Shown here: positions 16,975 to 25,095 of the stretch, in pieces
Layout of the letters: every line of letters begins with the position of its first letter
How positions within the stretch are numbered: the stretch's first letter is position 1
Origin: Phycisphaera sp.
Lineage (GTDB): Bacteria > Planctomycetota > Phycisphaerae > Phycisphaerales > UBA1924
Reading direction: 5' to 3'
NCBI GenBank assembly: GCA_003712165.1
Contig: RHLH01000001.1
Coordinates: 434,001 to 498,000, forward strand
Length of the DNA: 64,000 nucleotides
Program-made: the position numbers and the translations under genes
The notes under the pieces: generated by a model
Databases searched by the model: none
Told to the model about the DNA's origin: nothing
Seen by the model: only the letters and a program-made list of their open reading frames with translations

Positions 16975-19755
16975 ATGGCGACAGTGACCCACGACGGTCA
17001 AAGTTTCATGATCGATAGCAAGCGAATCTGGCTCGTGGCGGGCCAGATCGACTACGGCAGGATACCGCACGAGGCCTGGGCCGATCGGATCCATGCCGCA
17101 AAGCTCGCCGGTTTCAACACGATCGCCACCAGCATCCCTTGGGCGATGCACGAACCAAGGCCCGGCCAGTTCGACTTCGTCGCAGGCAGGGACCTGCGAA
17201 GGTTCATCCAGCTCGTCCACCACGCTGGGCTGCTCTGCATCCTCCGCCCCGGGCCCTACATCGGCGGCGGCTGGGACATGGGCGGCATCCCAGAGTGGCT
17301 CGCCCGCAAGGAAGACATCCAGCTCCGCGCCGGATCCGCCCCGTTCCTCGAGGCCGCAAGCAGGTACATCACGGCCATCGCCGAGCAGGTCCGCGACCTC
17401 CAGGTCACGAGCCCAGGCGAGGGCGGACCGATCGTCATGATTCAGAACGAATCGGAGTGGACCTGCGGCGATGATGCCGCGGCGACGGCGTACCTCGGCG
17501 AGCTTGCGCGCTACTACCGCGAAGCGGGTTTCAACGTTCCCTCCGTCAACTCGAACAGTCTCTGGCAGAGCGTCGAGGGCGAGATCGAAGGCTGGGTCGG
17601 CAGCGCCGACATGCTCGCGACGCTCAGGCAGCTCGCCTCTGTCGCGCCAGATCAGCCGCGAATCGTCGTTGACATGCCTCTGTGCAACAACACCTACGTC
17701 GGCGGCGCTGATGAGCCCGATCTCGTGCCCTACGCGATCCAGCGGCGCCTCGTCGAGGTGCTCGCAGGCGGCGGACAATTCGTGGCAAACCCCGTCGCGG
17801 GCGGGCTCACGCCCGGATTCTGGCCCGGACGTGACGGCAACGATGCGAGCCGGTTCATCGAGAACAACCACGGCAGGCACGCGCCGATCACCGCTTCAGG
17901 CTCGGCGGGCGAGTCCTTCCACGCCATACGCCGCGTCACGACGATGGCTTCGAGCTTCTCACGCGTCTTTGCCAACCTCGATCACAACTACAAGCCGATT
18001 CTTCTCGATCAGCGGCACCACACGAGTACAGGCGACCCCGTCGCGGTCATCGACCTCGTCGGCAGCCAGGGCTCGGTCGCGTTCATCCTCGCCAAGGAAC
18101 CTGAAGCGGCTTCCAAGTCCACGCGTGTCCGCACGATGGACCTGCTGCTGGGTGATGGCTCTTCGATCACCGTCAGCCTCGGCAAGCAAGCCGCTTCGTG
18201 GGTGCTGTTCGACGTCCTGCTCGATGGCCGCGGCATGATGGACTACTGCACGCTCAACGCCATGGCGCTGGCTGGCAAATGCATCGTGTGCTACGGCCCC
18301 GCCGGCACGCAAGGCATGGTCTCGATCAACGGATCGCCCCTGACCGTCGATGTGCCCAAGGGCAAGACGCCCCTCATCGAAACTCACGAGGGATTCACGA
18401 TCATCGTCGGTAACGAGGAATCGATCGACACCATCTACGCGACCGAGCACGGCGTGTTTGTTGGCGTCGAATCCGTCAACGCCGACGGCATCCCGGTCGG
18501 CATGCCCGGCGCCAAGAGCTGCTTCATCTTCGGCCTCGACGGCAAGAAGCAGAAGTTCGTGCTCGAAGATGCGCGTCCCGCTCGCGTCGGCACCCCCTCC
18601 GTCGCGCTCAGCGACTGGAAAGCTGTTGACAGCTCTGACTACATCTCAGGCGAGAACGCTCGCTTCGCGCCGATCGATGGTCCCGCGGACCTCGCAGATC
18701 TCGGCTCGCCCTTCGGTTACGGCTGGTACAAGATCCACCTGAAAGCCGGCGATGGGAAAAAGCACAAGGTCCTCCCCCCGCGATCGCGCGACAGGCTGCA
18801 CTTCTTCCAGGACGGCGAGAACCTCGGCGTCTTCGGGTTCGGCCCCGGCGCCGACCACAACCCGATGGTCATCAGCCTCTCGAAGTCGGAGCACACGTTC
18901 GCAGTCCTTGCTGAGAACATGGGACGCCCCGACTCGGGCCAGAACCTGAGCGAGCCCAAGGGTCTCGTAGACGAGCTCTACCAGATCAAGCCCTTCAAGG
19001 CCGGCCGGCACACGACCGAGCACGCGGTGCCCATTTCGCCGCTCGCCTCACTCAGCCCCCTCTGGCACATGCGTCCGAGCGACACAACGCACCCCGACAG
19101 GCTGACCTGGAGCTTTGTGCACCGGAAGAAGTCGCCCATCATCATCTCGTTCGAGCCACTCGTTGCGAGGACGCTCGTCATCCTGAACGACGAGCCGATC
19201 ATGTTCCTCGACCAGACGGGACCGATGCGCATCACGCTCGATCAGGACCAGCTCAATCGGGGCAACAACACGCTCCAGTTCGCGATCATGGGCGACGAGC
19301 CCGACCCGGCGCAGACGCTAAGCGATCTCGCGAGCGCGACGAGTTTCGCAGAGGGTGTCGAGTCGGTCACAGCCAAGGCGAGCTGGGCGTTCGCCAAGTG
19401 GGAGCCGCCCGCGCCGTCTGACTTCGAGCTTGTCGCCAAGAACAAACTGGGCTCATTCAAGACCCCGACCTGGTTCAAGACGAAGTTCGAGATCGACCCT
19501 GATGGTGCGCCTGTCTACCTCGATCTGACCGGTCTGACCAAGGGGCAGGTCTTCCTGAACGATCATCACCTCGGGCGCTACTTCGTTGAAACCGCGACGC
19601 GCAAGTCGGTCGGACCGAGCACCGCAATGCTTTTGCCCGAGGCGGCGCTCCGCATCGGCAGGATCAACGAGCTGCTCATCTTCGACGAGCACGGCGGCTC
19701 GCCAGCTAAGGTGAAGGTCATTATCGACAAGCCTCACGTGCGCATCAGGCGATGA
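16975..19755 (+). CDS. GH35-like (beta-galactosidase-fold) protein with altered catalytic sites
   Basis: 926 residues. The first 320 form a TIM barrel close to family GH35: 'LVAGQIDYGRIPHEAWADRI', 'GFNTIATSIPWAMHEPRPGQFDF' and 'CILRPGPYIGGGWDMGGIPEWL' are family signatures. Two catalytic positions differ: the usual 'Q-I-E-N-E-Y' has become Gln157-Asn-Glu159-Ser-Glu161-Trp, so the Asn before the acid/base is Ser, and the region that normally holds the nucleophile Glu reads 'RIVVDMPLCNN' with Asp233. Residues 600-920 are beta-sandwich/jelly-roll domains. No signal peptide is visible. The 3' end overlaps the next gene by 4 bp (ATGA). It may be a divergent glycosidase or a carbohydrate-binding pseudoenzyme. 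Confidence 0.7.
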   Translation: MATVTHDGQSFMIDSKRIWLVAGQIDYGRIPHEAWADRIHAAKLAGFNTIATSIPWAMHEPRPGQFDFVAGRDLRRFIQLVHHAGLLCILRPGPYIGGGWDMGGIPEWLARKEDIQLRAGSAPFLEAASRYITAIAEQVRDLQVTSPGEGGPIVMIQNESEWTCGDDAAATAYLGELARYYREAGFNVPSVNSNSLWQSVEGEIEGWVGSADMLATLRQLASVAPDQPRIVVDMPLCNNTYVGGADEPDLVPYAIQRRLVEVLAGGGQFVANPVAGGLTPGFWPGRDGNDASRFIENNHGRHAPITASGSAGESFHAIRRVTTMASSFSRVFANLDHNYKPILLDQRHHTSTGDPVAVIDLVGSQGSVAFILAKEPEAASKSTRVRTMDLLLGDGSSITVSLGKQAASWVLFDVLLDGRGMMDYCTLNAMALAGKCIVCYGPAGTQGMVSINGSPLTVDVPKGKTPLIETHEGFTIIVGNEESIDTIYATEHGVFVGVESVNADGIPVGMPGAKSCFIFGLDGKKQKFVLEDARPARVGTPSVALSDWKAVDSSDYISGENARFAPIDGPADLADLGSPFGYGWYKIHLKAGDGKKHKVLPPRSRDRLHFFQDGENLGVFGFGPGADHNPMVISLSKSEHTFAVLAENMGRPDSGQNLSEPKGLVDELYQIKPFKAGRHTTEHAVPISPLASLSPLWHMRPSDTTHPDRLTWSFVHRKKSPIIISFEPLVARTLVILNDEPIMFLDQTGPMRITLDQDQLNRGNNTLQFAIMGDEPDPAQTLSDLASATSFAEGVESVTAKASWAFAKWEPPAPSDFELVAKNKLGSFKTPTWFKTKFEIDPDGAPVYLDLTGLTKGQVFLNDHHLGRYFVETATRKSVGPSTAMLLPEAALRIGRINELLIFDEHGGSPAKVKVIIDKPHVRIRR

Positions 19756-20330
19756 CAAAAGCTGCCCGTGACAACGCCGCGGTAAGCATCGAGCTCTGGC
19801 AGCGCGCCTCGGCGTTCGCCGCCCGAATGCACGCGGGTCAGTTTCGCAAGGACAACCAGACGCCCTACGCGAGCCACCCCGCGCGGGTTGCGATGGCGCT
19901 GACGGTGGTCTTCGGGTGCGACGATCCGAGCACGATCGCCTCGGCGTTTCTCCACGACACGATCGAGGACACGCCCGCCGACTATGACGATATCGCCGAC
20001 GGATTCGGTACTGAGATCGCCGATATCGTCGCGGCTCTCACCAAGAACATGATCCTGCCCGAAGACGCGCGGGAGCGCGACTACGACGACCGCCTCGCAC
20101 AGGCCGACTGGCGCGCAAGGCTCATCAAACTCGCCGACTGCTACGACAATCTCTGCGACATCGAGAACAGGACCGACAGCGCCCCCTCGGGCGTCGGTGC
20201 AATCCGGAAGCGCCACCTCGCACGCTGCGATCGCGCAATCAAACTCGCCACGCGGGACAGCGCTGCACATCCGGAGACAGCGCGCGCGATCGCCGTGCTG
20301 ACCTCGGCGATCGATTCGATCCGGGATTGA
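19752..20330 (+). CDS. HD-domain protein like the (p)ppGpp hydrolase domain of SpoT
   Basis: 192 residues, a single HD domain. The metal ligands of the RelA/SpoT hydrolase are recognisable: His in 'ASHPARVAMAL', the His-Asp pair in 'FLHDTIEDT', and Asp/Asn in 'LIKLADCYDNLCD'. The protein lacks synthetase, TGS and ACT domains, so it resembles small alarmone hydrolases of the Mesh1/SAH type. The predicted reaction is removal of pyrophosphate from (p)ppGpp. The start overlaps the GH35-like gene by 4 bp, implying translational coupling, and the gene converges on the PDZ gene. Confidence 0.8.
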   Translation: MTKAARDNAAVSIELWQRASAFAARMHAGQFRKDNQTPYASHPARVAMALTVVFGCDDPSTIASAFLHDTIEDTPADYDDIADGFGTEIADIVAALTKNMILPEDARERDYDDRLAQADWRARLIKLADCYDNLCDIENRTDSAPSGVGAIRKRHLARCDRAIKLATRDSAAHPETARAIAVLTSAIDSIRD

Positions 20331-20342
20331 CCGGGTTGTTGA

Positions 20343-21395
20343 TCAGGGATCCTGGATGCCAAGCTCTTTGAGCTCGCTCCTCAGGCGGTCCGCTTTGCGC
20401 TGAAGCTCGCTGACGGAGATCTGGTACGACTCGAGCAGCCGCTCGGTCTGCTCGATCTGCTGGCGTCGCGCACCGTTGCGTCTGAACACATCGAGCTGGA
20501 GCTGCGCTCTGCGGATGCGCTCTTCCATCGCGGCGATCTCGATCTCTGTCTTGACGAGTTCGTTGCGGAGCATGGGGGGGAAGTCGCTCGCGCGCCCACG
20601 CGCCGAGCGGGAGAGCGGCCTGTCGAGACGAACCCCAGCCAGCGCCCCGGGCCTGTCGCGCGCCTCACCGCCCACGACGATCATCCGGCGCAGCGGCATG
20701 CCAGACTCGTCCCGCCTCGGGGTAGGACCGTTCCATGGTTTCGTTGCCGAGGCATCCCACGCGTTGGTGTCTGCATCGAACTCGATGACCTCGGGCGAAC
20801 CGATGTCCGCGTAATTGCGCGAGCGGTGGAGCCAGGCGGCCCGGAGTGCAGCACGGGACAAGCCGCCCTGCGTGCCAAGCTGATCCCAGTCGCCGAGCGT
20901 GACCTCGATCTCCAGCTGCCTGCCCCCGCGGAGCAGAACAACGGGAACCGTCTCCCCGGGCGATCTGCTTACGATCGCGACCTGAAGATCAGAGCCAGAG
21001 CGGATTGGCCAGCGGTTAATCTCAGAGATGATGTCGTTGGTCTGCAGCTTGCCGACCGAGTCGAACCCGTCCACGGTCCCCGTGATCTTCAGCCCGAGCT
21101 CGCTTGATTCGTTCGAAAGCTGGATGCCCATCGCGGCACGGGGCTCACTGATGAACCGGACCATCGCTGCGCGGTTCAAGCGGAGCCTCTGCTCGGGAGT
21201 GAGATCGCCTCGCGTGAGCTGCTCTTCGAGCTGGTCGAGTGTGTAGCTCTGGTTGTATTCGAGCTCATCCGCTGCGAGTTCGCGATCAACAAATGAGTCA
21301 CTCGAGAGCTGCTCGACCAGACGCTCGACGCTCGGCTGCTGCGCACCGGCAGCGAGGGCAGCCAGCATCACGAACCCAGCGAGCGTGCGTCTCAC
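20343..21395 (-). CDS. Exported PDZ-domain protein with C-terminal coiled coil
   Basis: 350 residues. A signal peptide (about 1-18, ending 'AAGAQ') is followed by a helical region (20-80), a PDZ-like domain (about 88-170: 'MGIQLSNESSELGLKITGTVDG', 'LQTNDIISEINRWPI', 'GETVPVVLLRGGRQLEIEVTLG'), a variable stretch and a C-terminal coiled coil (about 275-350) rich in Glu, Arg and Leu. No protease domain is present, so it is probably a periplasmic scaffold. Its start overlaps the stop of the preceding kinase-fold gene by 4 bp, so the two are cotranscribed. Specific role unknown. Confidence 0.72.
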   Translation of the reverse strand: MRRTLAGFVMLAALAAGAQQPSVERLVEQLSSDSFVDRELAADELEYNQSYTLDQLEEQLTRGDLTPEQRLRLNRAAMVRFISEPRAAMGIQLSNESSELGLKITGTVDGFDSVGKLQTNDIISEINRWPIRSGSDLQVAIVSRSPGETVPVVLLRGGRQLEIEVTLGDWDQLGTQGGLSRAALRAAWLHRSRNYADIGSPEVIEFDADTNAWDASATKPWNGPTPRRDESGMPLRRMIVVGGEARDRPGALAGVRLDRPLSRSARGRASDFPPMLRNELVKTEIEIAAMEERIRRAQLQLDVFRRNGARRQQIEQTERLLESYQISVSELQRKADRLRSELKELGIQDP

Positions 21396-22585
21396 AGCCT
21401 GATCAACTCCTGCGCCGACTCAGCGATCCACGTCGCTTTGCGGTCCACCATCCGGAGGAACGTCGAGCCCTCGATCTGACCGAACCTGCCCGTCGCCGCG
21501 ATCGGGATGACCGCTTCGGTGATCAGCGCCTCGATCATGAGCCAGGGCAGCGCCCTGCACTCGGCGCGGCTCAGGATGCAGCCCTCGACCGCGTCGTACG
21601 CGCCAAGAAACGCCTGCAGCCTCTGGATATCGAGCTCGACGGGCCATGCCATCGGATCGAGACCCGTCCGCGTGACCGAGAACTGCATCGCGCCGTTGGC
21701 AACATCGAGCGCTCTCGGGCCGACCCGCGCCGAGTCGAAATCCACGATCGCGCGGATGCCCGTGTCGGTGAAGATCACGTTCCCGGGGTGGTAGTCCGCG
21801 TGGATCACCTGTCTGGGCCAGCCCGCGATGCCCGATTCGCGGACACGCATCACCGCCAGCTCGTACAGATTCGCGAGGCTGTTCGCCGATGCCTCAAGCC
21901 CTGTTGCTTTGATCCTGCTCGGCAGCGCCCGGAGCGCTTCGGGGATCGCGGCGACCGCGTGGTAGCTGCTTGTCACGGGTGAGCCGGGCCCCGCGTAATC
22001 AGAAAGCAACCGGTGGAAGTACGCCAGCGCCCGACCGGCCTCGGCGGTGGGGGGAACGGCCCGGTCGTACCGCTTGCCGTGCGTGTACTCGAACACCTCG
22101 TAGATGAACCCACCGACGTTGAGTGCGCCTGTCCCGGTCTGCGTCGGGATGAGCCTCGCGAGCGGGAACGCGCGGTCAGACAGATGGTTCTGGACCGAGT
22201 GGCTAAACGCGATGTGCGCAGCGGACGCCTTGCCGGGCGCGCGCCGCTTGATGAGCACGCTGCCAGTGGATGTCTCAAGCACAACCTTCGGGGCCTGACG
22301 CGAGCCCCTGCGGAACTCGCGCACGCTGTGGATCTTGCCGAGTTCGTAGTTCGAGCACACGATCGCCAGTTCGCCAGTCGCGAACCGTTCGTACCCCTCA
22401 ACGCTCGGCCTGATCTCTCCCGCCTCTTCAGGGGCCTTGGGCTGGGCACTGGGTACAACGATCTGGCCCGCCACGGTGTCGGAAGCAGAGGACACCTTCG
22501 CCGCGTCGTCGTACAGATGAACCTGCGCCTGAGCGCTCGCAACCGACTGCGGGTTTTGTGTTCTCACTTCTTCGCCCATATCCAT
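21392..22585 (-). CDS. Phosphotransferase (aminoglycoside/choline kinase fold)
   Basis: 397 residues. The catalytic loop 'VIHADYHPGNVIFTD' (HxDxxxxN) and the metal-binding 'AIVDFDSARVGPRALDVANG' are those of the APH/choline-kinase family, which phosphorylates small alcohols, sugars or antibiotics. The N-terminal 60 residues are not conserved. The family has many substrates; resistance cannot be inferred, and HipA- or homoserine-kinase-like roles are also possible. It ends in a 4-bp overlap with the PDZ gene and starts 24 bp from yicC, all on the minus strand. Confidence 0.8.
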   Translation of the reverse strand: MDMGEEVRTQNPQSVASAQAQVHLYDDAAKVSSASDTVAGQIVVPSAQPKAPEEAGEIRPSVEGYERFATGELAIVCSNYELGKIHSVREFRRGSRQAPKVVLETSTGSVLIKRRAPGKASAAHIAFSHSVQNHLSDRAFPLARLIPTQTGTGALNVGGFIYEVFEYTHGKRYDRAVPPTAEAGRALAYFHRLLSDYAGPGSPVTSSYHAVAAIPEALRALPSRIKATGLEASANSLANLYELAVMRVRESGIAGWPRQVIHADYHPGNVIFTDTGIRAIVDFDSARVGPRALDVANGAMQFSVTRTGLDPMAWPVELDIQRLQAFLGAYDAVEGCILSRAECRALPWLMIEALITEAVIPIAATGRFGQIEGSTFLRMVDRKATWIAESAQELIRL

Positions 22586-22609
22586 GCTCAGAAGACTGCT
22601 GTCACAGGT

Positions 22610-23500
22610 TCATTCTACGTTCTGGACCTGCTCCTTGATCCGGTCGATTGCGCCTTTGATCTCGACAATCGAACGGCTGATCCGCGTATCCATCGACTTG
22701 CTCGACATCGTGTTGGCCTCTCGCAGGAGCTCCTGGGCCATGAAGTCGAGCGTCCGGCCCACGGGCTTGTCGTCCTGCTGGCCGATGATCTTTGCAAACT
22801 GCTCCAGGTGGCCTCCCAGCCTCTGGATCTCCTCGGCGATGTCAGTCCGCTCCGCGTGGCTGGCGACCTCGCGGATGATGTCCACGCTCTCGCTCGGAGT
22901 GCCCGATCCCTCGAGCAACTCGTCCATCCGTGCGCGGAGCCTCGCCTCGTAGTCTTTGACGACCTCCGGCGCGCGCTCCTTGACCTCCGCCAGGTTCTCC
23001 TCGATCACACGGAGCTGGCTCCGGAGTTCCTCGGCGAGCGCCTCGCCCTCGGCCTGGCGCATGCTGATCAGCTCGCCCGTTGCCTCCTTGGCAAGCCTCG
23101 CGAACACCTCGCGCACACGTCCGATCCGCTCGCCCTCGTCGCTCGGGGGCTGGACTACGCCCGGCAAGCCGAGCAGCGAGCCGATCTCGATGGACACCTT
23201 GCCCGAGCGGATGTGCTCCGATTCGTTCAATTGCTCGACGTACTTGTCGAGCGCCTTGCAGTTGACCTCGTGTGCCGCTTCTTCCGTGTCATCGGTGCAC
23301 GTCGCTTTGAGCGTCACGCTGCCTCGACCGATCTGCTTGCGCAGCTGCGACTCAAGGTCGGCCTCGAGAGATTCGAACTCCTCCTGGAGTCGGACCGTCG
23401 CTTTGAAGTACTTGCCGTTGAGTGAACGGATCTGGACGAAGTAGTGGGTGCCGTCGATATGCGCCGACGCCTCGCCGTAGCCAGTCATGCTGCGGATCAC
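22610..23500 (-). CDS. yicC: YicC-family endoribonuclease
   Basis: 296 residues, standard for the family. The N-terminus 'MIRSMTGYGEASAHIDGTHYFVQIRSLNGKYF' (shown here in parts) is highly diagnostic: 'SMTGYG' and 'RSLNgKyf'. The C-terminus 'SKSMDTRISRSIVEIKGAIDRIKEQVQNVE' agrees with the family end 'K.ie.iKeqvqNie'. YicC/YloC proteins are metal-dependent endoribonucleases acting on structured RNA, with a known effect on small-RNA decay in E. coli. It lies upstream of the kinase-fold/PDZ pair on the same strand, 24 bp away. Confidence 0.93.
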   Translation of the reverse strand: MIRSMTGYGEASAHIDGTHYFVQIRSLNGKYFKATVRLQEEFESLEADLESQLRKQIGRGSVTLKATCTDDTEEAAHEVNCKALDKYVEQLNESEHIRSGKVSIEIGSLLGLPGVVQPPSDEGERIGRVREVFARLAKEATGELISMRQAEGEALAEELRSQLRVIEENLAEVKERAPEVVKDYEARLRARMDELLEGSGTPSESVDIIREVASHAERTDIAEEIQRLGGHLEQFAKIIGQQDDKPVGRTLDFMAQELLREANTMSSKSMDTRISRSIVEIKGAIDRIKEQVQNVE

Positions 23501-23583
23501 GCGATACCCTCGCTTGATGCCGGGAACGATCCCGGCGAGTAGTGCTTGTCAGAGTCTAATCGAATTTGGGTGAAGCGTCGGAT

Positions 23584-24078
23584 TCAGCGCCCGCCGCCTT
23601 CGCCATCGCCCGAATCCGGTTCGGGAGAGGGTGTTTCGGGTTCGTCTGCGTCGCCGTCCGTGTTCTCGGCAGGAGTCTGCGAATCATCAACCTCGGGGAC
23701 CTGCGCGTCCTCTGTCGTCTCGGCGTCGGCCTCGCCGCCCGCGCCCGCCGGTTCGTCTTCGACGATTGCCGAGGCCTGCTCGGCTTCGCCCTGCTCAGCC
23801 TGGCTGGGCCTGAGCGCGAAGTTCAGCCCGACCGCACCCAGAAGGAAGAGCACGAAGATCGCGACGGTTGCGATCGTGAGCGCATCACCCGTTTTGGCAC
23901 CGAACGCGGACTGGCCCGAGCCACCGCCGCCTGCGCCGAACGCGCCGCTCAACCCGCCGCCCTGGGGCCGCTGGATCAGCACGATCAGGATGAGCAGGAG
24001 CGAGATGAACAGGAACGCGACCGTGGAGAGGCCGATCATCCACGCCGCGAGTCCAAGTGTCGTCGTCATCAGATCCAT
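23584..24078 (-). CDS. secG: Preprotein translocase subunit SecG with acidic C-terminal tail
   Basis: 164 residues versus about 75-110 in most bacteria. Two membrane helices (about 12-35 and 65-88) flank the conserved 'LILIVLIQRPQGGGLSGAFGAGG' and 'SGQSAFGAKTGDAL' loop, diagnostic for SecG, which supports SecYEA in protein export. The extra length is a C-terminal acidic, Glu/Asp/Pro-rich, low-complexity tail ('EDAQVPEVDDSQTPAENTDG') that probably faces the cytoplasm or periplasm and is disordered. The gene lies between tpiA and yicC on the minus strand, with a 158-bp gap before tpiA's end. Confidence 0.92.
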   Translation of the reverse strand: MDLMTTTLGLAAWMIGLSTVAFLFISLLLILIVLIQRPQGGGLSGAFGAGGGGSGQSAFGAKTGDALTIATVAIFVLFLLGAVGLNFALRPSQAEQGEAEQASAIVEDEPAGAGGEADAETTEDAQVPEVDDSQTPAENTDGDADEPETPSPEPDSGDGEGGGR

Positions 24079-24236
24079 CAGCGGTTCGTCCCTCTGGAAA
24101 GTACAGCCCGGGTGAGGCTCGGGTGAGCCGCCTGCCCGGGCCGCAACTCTAGCGCTGCCAAGCTCTTTGGGCCCGGCTCATAGTTGGGTTCTCTCCCCCG
24201 CAGATTGCCTCAGAACGAGCCCCGATCGAGCACAGT

Positions 24237-25013
24237 TCAGACCCCGGCAGCGGCCCTGGCGATCGCGGCAAAGTCCTCGACCTGCAGGCTCGCCCCGCCG
24301 ATCAGGCCGCCGTCGATGTCGGGTTGCTCGAACAGGGTGGCAGCATTGGAGGGCTTGACCGACCCGCCGTAGATGATGCGGGTCCTGGCCGCGACGTCGT
24401 CTCCAAACATCTCGTTGATGAGCGCACGGATGTGGGCGTGGGCCTCCTGCGCATCCTCTGGGCTGGCGGTCTTGCCAGTCCCGATCGCCCAGACCGGCTC
24501 GTACGCGATGACCACGTTGTCCATCTGGCGCTGGCCGACGTCGGCGAGCCCAGTGCGGAGCTGGCGCTCGTTGACCTCGTTGGTCTTGCCCGCCTCGCGT
24601 TCTCCGAGCTTCTCACCGATGCACAGCACGCAGGTCAGTTCACCGTCGAGCATCGCTTTGACCTTCGCGTTGACGAGCTCGTCCGACTCGCCGATCACGT
24701 GCCTGCGTTCGGAGTGGCCCGCCAGCGCCTGCGTGCAGCCGCAGTCGGCAGCCATCGCGAGGCTGATCTCACCCGTGAACGCGCCGTCGCCCTCGAAGTA
24801 GAGATCCTGCGCCCCGACACCGATCGCCGACGAGCGGGAGTTGAGGATACTGCGGACACCGATCAGGTAGGGAGCAGGCGGGAAGACGACCAGATCGACC
24901 GAGCCCTGCACAGACTCGCACGCCTCGGCGACCCCACGAGCCAGTGAGCTCGACGAGTCGCTGTTCGTATTCATCTTCCAGTTGCCGCCGACGTAGGGCT
25001 TGCGATCAGACAT
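24237..25013 (-). CDS. tpiA: Triose-phosphate isomerase
   Basis: 258 residues. It interconverts dihydroxyacetone phosphate and glyceraldehyde 3-phosphate in glycolysis and gluconeogenesis. The TIM-barrel catalytic residues are visible: Lys13 in 'GNWKMN', His in 'AGHSERR' and Glu in 'AYEPVWAIGTGKTA'; the phosphate-binding 'YGGSVKP' and 'IDGGLIGGASL' are intact. I start at the ATG 25013 because CGGAG lies 6 bases upstream. It neighbours pckA, 83 bp away on the same strand, so two carbon-flow enzymes are clustered. Confidence 0.96.
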   Translation of the reverse strand: MSDRKPYVGGNWKMNTNSDSSSSLARGVAEACESVQGSVDLVVFPPAPYLIGVRSILNSRSSAIGVGAQDLYFEGDGAFTGEISLAMAADCGCTQALAGHSERRHVIGESDELVNAKVKAMLDGELTCVLCIGEKLGEREAGKTNEVNERQLRTGLADVGQRQMDNVVIAYEPVWAIGTGKTASPEDAQEAHAHIRALINEMFGDDVAARTRIIYGGSVKPSNAATLFEQPDIDGGLIGGASLQVEDFAAIARAAAGV

Positions 25014-25095
25014 GGAGCACTCCGTTAGGATTCTCAATCAGCGCCGGGTATTTTCGCCGAGCGGCCAACTGTACACCCGCCAGATCGGCTCCGTT

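Noticed and set aside
16777..17880. Extension of the TolC-like gene to 17880
   Set aside because: It would overlap the GH35-like gene and lose the lipoprotein signal at the true TTG start.
25014..25037. tpiA start at 25037
   Set aside because: The Shine-Dalgarno sequence is placed for ATG 25013, and TIM proteins start immediately before the 'GNWKMN' strand.
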